Notes under the pieces: generated by a model | Database searches by the model: none | Seen by the model: only the letters and a program-made list of their open reading frames with translations | What the model was told of the DNA's origin: nothing | Source: Coffea arabica | Lineage: Eukaryota; Streptophyta; Magnoliopsida; Gentianales; Rubiaceae | Assembly (NCBI RefSeq): GCF_036785885.1 | Contig: NC_092310.1 | Location: 3,348,001 to 3,412,000, forward strand | Direction: 5' to 3' | Length of the DNA stretch: 64,000 nucleotides | Program-made: the position numbers and the translations under genes | In this document: piece by piece, positions 1 through 11,447 of the stretch | How the letters are laid out: the number at the start of each line of letters is the position of its first letter | How positions within the stretch are numbered: position 1 is the stretch's first letter

Positions 1-27
1 GAACAATGTGCTTCCACCATGTTGCAG

Positions 28-1165
28 TTCACTGGGAAAACCTCGGCGTTTTTCTCAACAGTTTTTGAAGGAAGAAAAGGAGAAACTTAATAAATATAGG
101 GATTCTGTAAGGACCCATTACACTGAATTGCGCAAAGGTATCAGAGAAGGACTCCCGACAGATCTTGCTAGACCTTTGACAGTTGGCCAACGTGTTATAG
201 CTATCCACCCAAAAACAAGAGAAATTCATGATGGTAGTGTGCTAACAGTTGATCACTCCAGGTGCCGGGTTCAATTTGACCGTCCCGAGCTGGGTGTTGA
301 ATTTGTCATGGTAATGTCAGTTTTTAGCTAAATTCTTTTAGTATGTCAACCTCAAGATGAGTGGCCAAAATTTGAAAATTTGCAATTTAGTTTAACAATA
401 TACAGATGTTTATCTTCCTGCATGTTTCTTTCTCTTTTGTCCTTTAGCTAAGGAAGATGAGCAAACATAATAAATTTTACCGAGTAACTCCTCCCTTTGT
501 ACATATGTGACATCCGTTAAGATGTATCAATAGTACAAGCAATACATTGGAGCTTTGTTAAAGACTTATTAATGGTATATTGAATGCCTTGGAGTTTTTT
601 AATGTGGTTTTAAGTTGATATAGTTCACAAGTGTCTTCTTGAAAGGTTGGGTCTGCATGTTGAGCATGCCAATTGAAATGTAGCTGGTGGTAAACTAAGG
701 AATTTGTAGTTGTTTGCAGGGGTAATCGCATATTGACATTCTTTTACTGCTGTTTCTAAAAAAGGTTGTCCTCTTCCACTTTGTTTATCTCAGTGATTTT
801 AGTCCACGATGAGAAATCAGCCAACTAGAGGGAAGTTACTTAAAAGCTAAGCTGATTGGTTTATGGATTGTGAATGCAAGTACATGACTTTATTTTTACC
901 CTTTTGTTTTAATTGCTAGACTGGCTTGATCATTGTTTCGGAGGCAGTAGAAATTTTTTTAATACCAATCTTTATTGTTAACCGCTCAATGTAAAAAATT
1001 TTGAAAAATAAATATGAATGAATGTCTAAATCTGGTTCATATATTCAATGGATGATTGGTGATAGACAATGTGGAAGATAGTTTTGATGAACATGACTCA
1101 CTCAGGTGCAGTTTTGTGGTTGATCTTAATGGAGTTTCTGTTCTCTATTCAGCTTGTTTCTCTCT

Positions 1166-1201
<36 letters not shown>

Positions 1202-4200
1202 TGGGTTGCCTGTTACATTGAACTGGCGCTTGTGGCAGGATGTTGATTGCATGCCCTTAGATCCTATGGAAAATATCCCCACAATGCTTGCAAGGCACAT
1301 TGCCGTTGATAAGTTTTTTGAGAACTACAATGAGCTGAGGATGAATGAACAAGCAAAAGAGTACATAAAAATTTCATCTGGTGACAACGTGGAGAACATC
1401 AATGGGCTTTCTAATTTGTCTTCATCAACTTACCCTGTAACTAATCTATTAAAGCAGACAAAGGTTTGTGATTTCCTCTTTCATTTTCATTATTTACATT
1501 CATAACAACAGTTAATCATTTTTTTTTAAATTTTTGGGCCCTATACTGGTGTAGATTGCCAGTCAAAATGCTTAACTCATGTCTGTTATCTCTTCAAAAA
1601 GTTCCTTTTTCCCCTCCTGGACATGATATAGAGCTTTTTTCTTTGTAGTCTTCTAGGAACTTTTTGATTTATAATATCATGTCATAAGAATTCTGTACTG
1701 TGAATATTTTGCCAATGTCATCTGCCATCCAACTTCACCATTTTTTAATAATTACTTTGTATGTCTCACATTTTAATGTGTCCTAGGGTCTGTATTGGTT
1801 AGGTATTTTTAGGGGTGTTTTTAAAAAACCTTTGCTGTAGTTTTGTATATTGAAAACTTTCACTATAGATGTAATTTGGGGGTGTTTTTAAAATTTAAAA
1901 CTTTATTGAGGTATTTTTAAAATTTTTTTATCTTCCTACTATGACCACCTACCATCACTTCCTCTCCAACCTCCTTCCCCCAGCCGTCACCCGCCCACGT
2001 CCACTCCACCCTTTCCTCCCTCTTCCTCTTTCCCCCTTCTTCCTCTACCCTCTCCTCCTTTTTCCCCACTTCCTCCTTCTCCACTCCGCTTCCTGTTTTC
2101 CTTCCTCCTTTACCCCTCCCTTCCTTTCCCTTCATAACCCCCCCCCCCCCCCCCCCAAAAAAAAACACAAAAAAAAAGAGCACAATGACCAGACTTGGTC
2201 GGGGGAGGGAGCGCAGTGGGGGTAAGGGAGGGAGGGGGAGAGGATGAAGGAAGAGGGGAGGGTGAGAGGAGGGAAGGGGAAGAAGAGAAAGCAGGCCTTG
2301 GGGATGGTAGTGAGGGTGTTGGAGGGAGAGGGCTGCAGTAGGTGGGGGTGGGAGTGGAGCAAGAAGGGTGGTCGGGGTTTTTTCTTTTTTTGAAGTTGTT
2401 TTTTGGGTGTTTTTGTTAGGTGTATTTGGTGTGTTTTTGGGGTGTATTTGGAATGTGTCACTCTAGACTTGTATTTGGAAAACTAATTTTTCCAAATACT
2501 TGCAATCCTTTCAGACCCCTAATTTTTAACTAGATGTGATTGGGAAACTGCTTGATGCATATTATGTGGTATCCTGAAAGCATGCAATGGGGCCCGAGTA
2601 ATATGTGCTTCCTGTCTGATCCTTTTTAGGGTAAATTTCAAGGTTTTTTGGAGTGTAGAGGACATGTTAAAATAACTGAAATGAGTTACATCTCAATGTG
2701 TGTGACGGGTATTTGTAGGATACTTTCTGTCTGTTGGTATTCTACTGAGGAATGATGAAAGTATTACATTCAATTAACTGAGTAAATCATGTATGAATTG
2801 GATTCATTAGGTGGCACCAGAAGATGCCAATTTGCAGATTAGGGCTGTACAGATGGAAACACCCACCAACACATATTCTCAGGCTTGTATACCTGCTCAA
2901 GTTCAGGCGAAGGAAGCTGATGTTCAGGCTCTTGCTCAGCTTACCCGTGCTCTGGATAAAAAGGTCTTGGCTTTTGCATGTTTTTCTGCTAAGTTTGTTG
3001 CTTTTGATGTTTGATTAGTGGGTTGGAATGTTTTAAACTTACTTTTTACTCTTATGATTAGCATAGATAGCTCTTTCTAGCATTGTTGCTAACCTTTTTC
3101 CCCCATACACATGTATCTGTTACATAGGCAAGGCAAAACATTTTTCATTTTCTGGTATGGAGTAAGATTCAGTTTTATTGTTAGAGAGTTTTTTCTTTTT
3201 TTTTTTTTTTTTTTAAAGTACTTTTGGAACTGAACTTGGTTTCATTGTATTCACCTATATTAGGAAAACCACACTGCAAAAGGTTTCATTTGAAAAGCAT
3301 TTTTTTTTCAACTTGTGGTAGATTACTTCATGTAGTTACATATTAGAATGTTATTTCTATTCTTTGAACACAGAATATACGTCACTAGCTGCTGGACAGT
3401 GATGCAGTCTCAAGCTTATATGTTATATTTTCTTGTCATTTTTAATTTTGGTTGTTTTGTTTTGGGTGAAAGCAGGAAGTCTCCAATTGTGTTTTCTATT
3501 AAAATCTTGATCCATCACGTTTGGAAATGGACGTCTCTCTTAGTTTGGGTGGAAGGGCCATTTGAGAAATGATTATCGTCTCATTTTTCTTTCAGTTTTG
3601 GCCTTTCACTTGGGTTCATTCAGTAATTATTTACTATGCTAATCTTTCCATTACTAGTTGCATAGGGAGTTCTAGGCTCATATCTAGATGTAAGATGAGG
3701 AGTCTCATATAGCCTTGTTGGAACATGTAGGAAGCGGTAGTTTCAGAGTTGAAGCGTATGAATGATGATGTAGTGGAAAATTGCTCACTTAAGGAGTCAG
3801 AGTCTTTTAAAAAGCAATATGCGGCAGTTCTTGTACAGTTACACGAAGTAAATGAACAGGCATGTATTCTCTCTGAAATAAAGTTTGAAGTTCTTTCTCT
3901 TGGGTTGGCATAACTTTGAATCAACCAGGTGTGCAAGTGCCCAACATTTAATGTATTTGGCAGGTTTCTTCTGCTTTGATTTGCTTGCGACAGAGGAATA
4001 CATATCAAGGAAACATTTCACTTGGATGGCCAAGACCAGTAGCCAATTTGGGTGATCCTGGTTCCATGTTGAGCTCTTTGGATCGCTCTACCAGCCAGTC
4101 GCAGGATTCTGGATCTCATATCAGTGAAATCATTGAAAGTTCAAGGAAAAAAGCAAGATCCATGGTAGATGTAGCATTGCAGGTATAAAAAGTCCTGTTT

Positions 4201-6156
4201 TTATATTTCTTTTTTTTTTTTGGCTTGAACAAAGTGCTGTTTTGCACAGTGATGCATGTCAAATATTGATCTTAACTCGTGTACAGTCTGTGTTGAAGTA
4301 TTTTCCAGCTAAAAGTATGGTACATATATCCAGCTAAAAGTGCTTCCGGTTGATTTAATGGAGTTTAAAGACAATGAAAAAGATTTTAAGATTTGAGGTT
4401 GAAATTTGATTTAGAGCTCTCAACTTTTCAAGTGCTTGACCTTGTTGTCAGGATTTGATTGAGCTTTTCTTAGCTTTCTTGAAAGGCCAGGGTAACATGG
4501 ATATTTTAGGATTTTGGACGTCATTTCATTATCGAGCACTTCAGTACTGAAATTAATGCACAAGATGCTTATTCTTATTCTCCTGCTTTTCTTCATTGTT
4601 TTGGCCACTGATCGGTCTGCATGACCTATGTAATTGTAGTCTTGGATTGATACAACTATTGCCACACGATATTGCATAATAGGAGAAACCTCTTGAGTTC
4701 TGGTAGGCTTTGATTGGTTTAAGTGGGATGAAGTTTCTTTTATCTTGGTACTAACCCCCTTGTTTAGTATACATAGATCTAATTGGGCTGGTGCTTCTGA
4801 TATGACCCCAAAAGTACATACCTTTGGATTTTTAAACTGTAGGATTGGTTTTTCTCAATGCACTGCCATCGCTAGTTTGGTGCATTGGTTTCTGGTTGGC
4901 AGATGAATATTTATTGAGTTGAAGTTTCATTTCTTAGCATTTATTAATTCTAATTTGAATTTGCTTTTAATCATTTAGGCCATGTCCTCGCTTAAAGGTA
5001 GGGAGAATACATTTGAGAAGATTGAGGAGGCTATTGATTATGTAAATGAGCAGCTTCCTTCTGATGATTCCTCTGTTCCAGCTGTAAGATTGCTTATTGC
5101 CATAAATTCAACTCTCTAGTTCTGGCTTTTCTGAATCAATTGAACTCTAGCATATTGATTGTTTTGCAGGCTCCCGATCCTAACCTGAAAAATGCGACAG
5201 ACAGGAATGAGGCACAAATCCCTTCGGAGCTTATCACTCAATGTGTAGCTACTCTGCTTATGATTCAGGTGCTTTTTGGGTGTATATCTCTAAGATTCTT
5301 TATTTCTCTCTCTCTCTCTGTTTCTTTCTTTTACTTCATTGACTGCCCGCTTATGATGATATTTACATCAGAAGGTTGATCTCTTGGATGGTCTCCTTTC
5401 CCCTCTTCCTGTGAAAACTACAAGCTGTGCATATTTTGGTTTATATTTTCCTTATGGCTTATTATCAATCCAAAGAGCTGAATCTCAGTTTCAATGAAGT
5501 TGACATTTATGGCTATCAAATCATAGCTACAATGACATTACTGGCTCAATCTAGCAACTAATCGTATAATGGGATTAATCTGCATTCTCTTTTCAATGAA
5601 TTAAGGAGTTGAAAATAATCTCAAACTCTGATTAACTGATAAGGAAGCTCACCCTTCACTTGCTTGCTGCTGTTGGGTTTTGCATCATATTTGAAATATT
5701 TTCTTTGCATCATATTGGTAAGCAAGTTCTTTCTGCAGTTGTAGCAATGACATGACTAGAATATCAGTTCTCTATTCGAGAATTGGACAGCTGTGCCAAG
5801 GTTCGTGTGTCATGTCATATCAATGGTAAATTACTAGGTTATAAACGGAAATATGCCTTAGATCAGTGCGTACAATGTTTTAAATGCTGTTCATTCTACA
5901 ATTTGTTGTTTTTGTCTTGTTGTGATGTACGGTGTTTGACCTTTTTGAGAATGTATACTTGTTGGCTTAACATTGCAGTCATCTATTGCAGAAATGTACA
6001 GAGAGGCAGTTTCCACCAGCCGATGTGGCTCAAATATTGGATTCTGCAGTTACAAGCTTGAAGCCTTGCTGCCCACAAAACCTTCCAGTTTATACAGAAA
6101 TACAGAAGTGCATGGGAATTGTCAGGAACCAAATATTGGCGCTTATACCTACTTAG
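28..6156 (+). CDS. ALY: ALWAYS EARLY (LIN-9-like) DREAM/MuvB-complex protein, 3' part, spliced
   Basis: Plant homologue of animal LIN-9/Drosophila Aly, a chromatin-associated subunit of the DREAM/MuvB-type complex that controls cell-cycle and developmental transcription in the nucleus (family knowledge). The gene starts upstream of the window; about 458 C-terminal residues are present. Exons inferred from frame and splice sites: 28-310, 1239-1463, 2811-2963, 3731-3859, 3964-4182, 4979-5083, 5170-5268 and 5992-6156; all internal exons are multiples of three. The first exon holds the end of the DIRP region ([19 protein letters not shown]) and a Tudor-like stretch ([20 protein letters not shown]) running into GVEFVM and [14 protein letters not shown]. 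Later exons carry the C-terminal domain, ending in [16 protein letters not shown] and TAG at 6154-6156. Seven introns use GT-AG; the one at 3860-3963 begins with GC. AATAAA lies directly after the stop (6159-6164). No frame disruption is visible, so this copy looks functional. I cannot say which ALY paralogue it is. Confidence 0.92.
1168..1198. repeat. (TA)n microsatellite in ALY intron 1
   Basis: An uninterrupted TA dinucleotide run of about 15 units lies 40 bp before the acceptor of the intron 311-1238. The rest of that intron is AT-rich with no other recognisable feature. Confidence 0.95.
1786..2518. mobile_element. MITE (Tourist/PIF-Harbinger-like) in ALY intron 2
   Basis: A 733-bp non-coding element starts GGGTCTGTATTGG and ends with the inverted CAGACCC. 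CTA flanks it directly on both sides (1783-1785 and 2519-2521), consistent with a 3-bp target duplication. The interior is a fold-back of a pyrimidine-only half (about 1966-2130, then C19 at 2138-2156) followed by a purine-only half (about 2195-2370). Short open frames here are low-complexity artefacts. It lies wholly inside intron 1464-2810. The PIF/Harbinger assignment rests on 3-bp duplication size and GGG...TTTGG-like ends only. Confidence 0.65.
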
Positions 6157-6678
6157 CCAATAAAACTTGGAAGTATATTTTTTTTTCTTGTCTGCAATGT
6201 AGATAATTGATTTGATTGCCATCTTAGCTTCTAAGGCTGCCATGACAAGTGCTCTTTGTATCCAACTAACATCAATGGAATGAGTTATCACTTCCATTAT
6301 AGGTCATCTATCTTCAAATTCATGATAGACTTGCCTCTTATTTACTGTTGTTAAGTTGATTATGTACCCGTTCGCTCTCCCTTGTTGATAGACACGTACA
6401 AGTTTTGGGTCCTTTGCAGCTATTGAATGGATTGCGCAGGATCCTATGGGAATACAGTTTTGGAGAAGTCAAAGAGGGTTTTTGCCTCAGCTGTAGCATA
6501 ACCAGAGGTTTTAAATTTTTGAATGCATGAACTGGGTATTAATGAAGTAGTCGATTTGTTTAATCAGCCAGACTTTGCACGCTTTGCAAGCAGCAGCTGA
6601 TGTTCAATCAATATTCAAGAGCCTTAGTGTATTGATCTAACAGCTTTAGTTGTTTTCTCTCTTTTAAACAGGATACTA

Positions 6679-7547
6679 GGGCTTTGTTTGGCATCGACGT
6701 GTTTTGAGTGCTTTTAGGAAGACAGATTGTAGAATACCATCAGCTGTCTACAATCTGTCAGGTTGTACAATCTGTCTACAATCTGTCTACAGATAGGTGG
6801 TAAGGTTGTACAATCGACGTGTACAATCGACGTGTTTTGGGAAGCAGGAAAGGAGCGGAGGACGGTGGCAGGTTGAGGGGAGAGAGGGACGGGGATATAC
6901 TCAACAAAGCCCAAGTTACAAAATTTTCCTTGTCTTTACAGATAGGTGGTAAGCAACAATTACAAAAACTAATACTTCAAATACAATGTTACAGTAATAT
7001 ATAAACAAAAATAATTTTATTCATATAATATATTAAAAATAAATCATAAATATACAAATAACAAATAAATTTTACAACATTTTTCATCAATTACCATCAC
7101 CCATCACTGCCCTTACCCATACCCACAACTGTTATCACTCCCTTTCTCCTTCCCTCTTCCTCCCTTCACTTTCTTCTCCCTCTTCCTCCTCCCTTCCCCG
7201 CCACCCCCACCTCCTCTCCTTCTGCCCCGTCGATCTGGTTTTGACAAGATCACGACTAAAAGGAAGACGGAAGGAGAGGGAGAAGAAAGAGAGGGGAGGA
7301 CGAGAAGAAAGAGGGCCGGGATGAGAAAGAAGGAAGGAGGGGGTGATGGTAGTGGTGGGTGGTAGACTGGTAGTGTTAATTTTTAAAATGTACTCTAGAT
7401 ATTTTTTTTACTTTAAAAAAATACCTTAAAATAGATTCCAAAAACTCCTTCCTAAATACCACAAAAAACATTTACAATAAAAAATTTTTCATCTACACTG
7501 TTACAGTAAAATATTTCAAAAACACCCAAAAAAATGGTTAATCCAAA
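6679..7547. mobile_element. MITE-like element downstream of ALY, same type as the intron element
   Basis: Starts GGGCTTTGTTTGG after CTA (6676-6678) and ends ...TTAATCCAAA before CTA (7548-7550). Like the element at 1786-2518 it has a pyrimidine-rich half (about 7135-7215) followed by a purine-rich half (about 7255-7345). The 3' terminus lacks the last 8 bases expected from the 5' end. Near the left end is a cluster of short direct repeats (TCTACAATCTGTC, CAATCGACGTGT; 6745-6835). The ALY duplicate at 60 kb loses similarity exactly here, consistent with an empty site there. Confidence 0.5.
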
Positions 7548-7667
7548 CTACAATAAAATATAATTATTGTGCAACCCGGGATTGAACAATTTAACCTGCA
7601 AATTGAACCGATAATTTGATGATCTAGTCATCTCTCCGGGTCGCAATATGAAATATCTCCCTGATTA

Positions 7668-7850
7668 TGGTGATTTTATACCTTTAATGCAATGAATTTA
7701 CAATGTGAACATGAGTTTGCATTGTCCTAAATATGTAAGTACGATCCACATCATGGTTAATCTTTGCTATACTTATCTCAAGCAATTAATCTCTAGGCTT
7801 TTCTTATTTCATTGTGACATATTTATCTTTCAAGTTATTTTTTGTCTATT
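7668..7850. repeat. Dispersed spacer repeat, segment B, copy 1
   Basis: This stretch, with the core AATGCAATGAATTTACAATG, is recognisably similar to 50155-50270 and 63237-63440. It lies in the otherwise featureless 7551-8030 spacer. Its origin is unknown. Confidence 0.45.
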
Positions 7851-8029
7851 ATATCTATGTTAATTTATGTCATTAATGTAGATTTAATAAAAGTATGATA
7901 TTTTAAGGAGAAATAGTTGTATTAGACTATTCGAACAAGTTTACATAAATGTTAAAGATTGAAGTTGTTCAATGTGGTTCGACCTAAATAGAGGTATTGT
8001 CCCACAAGTATTTTCTACATAGGTTAGAT

Positions 8030-8820
8030 GAGCATGTTTCAGCATGCCCATTGAGATGAAATTGATGATCAAGTCTTAGGAACTCAAAGGAAGAAGGAAC
8101 CAACTTGCCAAAATTTATAGGATATTGAAACTTATTTGCTGCTTCATTTTGGAAAAGGTTTCTTTGATCTTTGTTAGTCCAAAAGATCCGTTCGACTAAA
8201 ACAAGCTACCTAGAAGTTAAATTCGTTGGTTATTGATTTTGAATGCTAGTATACTAACATAAACTTCGATCTTCTTTGTCGGAATTATTCTGGATTCGGT
8301 TATTATTGCAGAAGCAGAGGAAACGTTACTGGCTCACTCTTGTTTCCACTTTTGCAAGAGCATATAGCTTTGATTGTTTCGTTCTTTTGACATGGACAAT
8401 TGCTGCAAATTCCATTGCCTTTTACTGGCTCACTCTTGTTTCCACTTTTGCAAGAGCATATAGCTTTGATTGTTTCGTTCTTTTGACATGGACAATTGCT
8501 GCAAATTCCATTGCCTTTTGCTGCCATTGTTTCCTTCTTGTATTGTTTATGCTCTGTACTTCTTCCCTTTGTCTTTGGTTCATCTAGTAATTTTTTAAAA
8601 CACTCTTCTTTCCATCACTAATTGCGTGCAGAGTTTTTTGCTCATTGTCAAAATCTTAGTGAAATGTCAATATCAACATTGTAGACAGAGTAACTCATAC
8701 GCTATGTTGAAACATGCAAGTAGTAGTAGTTTTTGAACTGAATCCTATGAATTATGGTGTGGTGAAAAATTGCTATCTTAAGGAGTGAAGAGTCTAAACA
8801 AGAATCAACAAGATTCTAAA
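8030..8820 (+). pseudogene. Decayed ALY-derived fragment (intron 1 to exon 4 pieces)
   Basis: Segments here resemble ALY in collinear order. About 8030-8260 resembles ALY intron 1 (650-900). About 8560-8700 resembles the intron 3 tail (3600-3720). About 8705-8800 resembles exon 4 (3725-3815), sharing blocks such as AAATTGCT and CTTAAGGAGT. Coding frame is lost. By eye it is much more diverged than the ALY copy at 58.4-60.2 kb, so it is an older, independent event. It ends at the solo LTR beginning at 8823. Confidence 0.6.
8326..8517. repeat. Perfect 96-bp tandem duplication (two units)
   Basis: Units 8326-8421 and 8422-8517 are identical. Since 96 is a multiple of three, both strands show a 32-residue repeated translation, which mimics a gene. 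There is no start context, codon signal or family match, and the host region is decayed ALY-derived DNA. Confidence 0.95.
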
Positions 8821-8822
8821 AT

Positions 8823-11447
8823 TGATATGTTGTATTTTGGGAAAATCGTCCAAAACGTCCCTCACATTTTGTAAAATGACTTTTTTCGTCCCTCACTTTT
8901 AAAAGTGTAATTTTATGTCCCTTACATATTCACATAGGTCAAATTTAGTCCCTAACTAGGTTTCCGATCATTTTTTGGCCGGAATCCATCACGTGCAAGG
9001 CACGTGATCATTTTTGAAGGGTAAATTTGTCAAATTATATTTTACATAATCTAATCTATAGTCCTCCACATTTTATAAAACAAATCTTTTCGTCCCTCAC
9101 ATTTTATAAAATAATTTTTTCATCCCTCACATTTCACAAAATGAATTTCTCCATCCCTAACATTTCAAAAAATGAATATTTCCATCCCTCACTGATTATG
9201 TGTGTGAGGGAAACCCTAAAAATAAATAAATATATAGTGAATACATTTTGTTTAAACACATGTATATGTTTATTTGATTTTGCTTAATAATACGAATAGC
9301 ATAAATATATGTATGTCTATTTGATTTCATTTAACAATATGAATACCATATATTATACGTGATCATTTGATTTCATCTGGTATTAGCTAGTAAAAAATCT
9401 TGCATTCATTGTCAAGTTGGCCAATAAAGCTATTTTCGGTCAAAATACAATAAGAATATGCAAATTAAAGTTCTATTGGTAAATATTAGTCATAATCATA
9501 CAAAAACAGAGGATAGCCCACAAGTTGGGCCCAATTACATACATGTATTTATACTATTATTATTAAGTAAAAACAAATAAACATATACATGTGTTTAAAA
9601 AAAATGTATTCACACATAATTAGTGAGAAATGAAAAATTCATTTTTTAAAATGTGAGGGATGGAGAAATTCATTTTGTGAAATGTGAGGGATGAAAAAAA
9701 TCATTTTATAAAATGTGAGGGACGAAAAAATTTATTTTATAAAATGTGGAGGACTATAGATCAGATTATGTAAAATATAATTTGACAAATTTATCCTTCA
9801 AAAATGATCACGTGCCTTGCACATGATGGATTCCGGCAAAAAAAATGATCGGAAACCTAGTTAGGGACTAAATTTGACCGATGTGAATATGTAAGGGATA
9901 TAAAATTACACTTTTAAAAGTGAAGGACGAAAAAAGTTATTTTACAAAATGTGAGGGACGTTTTGGACGATTTTCCCTTGTATTTTTGTCATTAATTTTA
10001 TGGTTATTTCCCTCTTTTATTTTACCAAATATTACGTTATTTGATGGATTCTACTTATATTTGGTTAATGGTGCTAAATTATAGGGAAATAACCAAAACA
10101 TGATTAAAAGGGGCAGTTTCCAGCTAATTTGGTGGTGATACGTTCAGGACCTACATTCAAGTCCAGAAGACTTGGGAATTTGTCACGCATGGAGATTTCG
10201 TAGTTCGAGTCAAATATGGACATCTTTGGTGAATTTGGAAGACTTTAATCATCTTTGTTAGTTGTAGAGTTGAATTAGGAAACAATTAAGTATTATCTCT
10301 TTAGAATGTTTCCTTTTTCAATTGGGAGTTTGTTTCCCTTAAAAAAAAAATGAGAAAATAGGAAGAGCAAGCCGGATCCCGGGTGATTAAGAGTTCGGAC
10401 ATCAACAAATTCGGGAGAAGTTTTGTTTTTCTTAAGAAGCTACAAAATAGGAATTGAGAGGAGGGCCGTGACTTGTCTCTTTCTTTGTCTTCTTTCGTTA
10501 GTTTTTGGAGAAGGAACCAATGGTTATCAAGGAAGTCCTGCGGATTTTCCTTGAGGATGTATGTAGCTAAATCTCCGTTTTCTAGTCAAGGGGACAACTG
10601 AAGATTTGGTTCGGCAATTACTATGAGATCTAAATTATTTTAACTGTGTCCTTCATTTATTGGTATATATTTTCTGCTTTTAATTGTTATAGCTATTGTG
10701 TATGATTGAATAGTGTGCAATATTTAATCGTCCACGTGGGCTATTTTGCAAATTTGGGGTAGTTGAAACCGTAATTGTTCGATTACCTCCGTTCCGGTAG
10801 CAACTGGTATAATTGGATTTATATCAGAAAAACATACGATCTAACTTAAACAAAAGCGTGTTTGTTACTTTGGATTGGACTTTTCTAAATCTTAGTGCAG
10901 ATTAGAAATTAAATCCTATGGTCGTACCTAGGATTGTTTTCGGGTTAGAGAAATAGTTAACGATCATACCTTAACTATCGAAAAATTAAGGAAAGGCTAG
11001 TTGTTTATCGTATGTATGATAACTATAACCAATCTATTAATAACTGTTGGAATTATATTTGAATCGATGATCAGTTGCATGAACCATCTCTGAAGTGCAC
11101 CCTTGGCTAGAGTTCTCCCTTTTATTTCTTCCAATCAATTATTTTTCGCATTTAATTTATTTAGTTAGCATTTAATCCTGAAATCTCCCATTTGTCTTGA
11201 CTCGAAAGGAAACGAACTTCTCCCCAATTCCTGAGGAGATGACCTGCTTGCCACTGTCTACTAGTTAGTAAATTTTGTTAGTAATTAATTCTGGTATATA
11301 GGATTAAGCAAACTCTTCAGGAACAAGATGAATCAAATAACCCATTGCACACCTAAGGTCCCTGCTCCAATACCTAGAATTGATTATTTACAGCTTGAGG
11401 GTAGTTAGGTTTTATTATTATTATTGCACATGTTCGGCACCTTTTCA
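8823..11447 (+). mobile_element. Solo LTR, Athila-like family, interrupted by a MITE
   Basis: The left end TGATATG aligns with TGATAGG of the solo LTR at 14818, and the right end matches the LTR ends at 16.3, 25.4 and 31.0 kb (shared ...ATTGCAC and TGCTCC...AGAATTGATTATT). The MITE 8839-9977 inserted 16 bp inside the left end; without it and one 9-bp duplication the LTR is about 1477 bp, close to 1499 bp for the copy at 14818. Flanks AAAAT (8818-8822) and AAAAC (11448-11452) are consistent with an aged 5-bp duplication. No internal retroelement sequence is attached, so it reads as a solo LTR left by recombination. Confidence 0.75.
8839..9977. mobile_element. Fold-back MULE-type MITE with 9-bp target duplication
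   Basis: A 1139-bp non-coding element begins GGGAAAATCGTCCAAAACG and ends with its reverse complement. The arms (about 8839-9290 and 9555-9977) pair over roughly 420-450 bp. TTGTATTTT flanks it perfectly (8830-8838 and 9978-9986); a 9-bp duplication is typical of Mutator-like elements. It contains repeated CCCTCACATTT blocks and a CACGTG-containing segment near 8992-9008. Decayed single arms of the same type lie near 22455-22615 and 32430-32540. Confidence 0.85.

Noticed and set aside
1917..2461. Open frames rich in Pro/Ser/Leu or Gly/Glu on both strands
   Set aside because: Low-complexity pyrimidine/purine tracts of a MITE in an intron.
8276..8587. Possible membrane-like repeat protein with a 32-residue duplicated unit
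   Set aside because: Explained by the 96-bp tandem DNA duplication in decayed ALY-derived sequence; no conserved family features.
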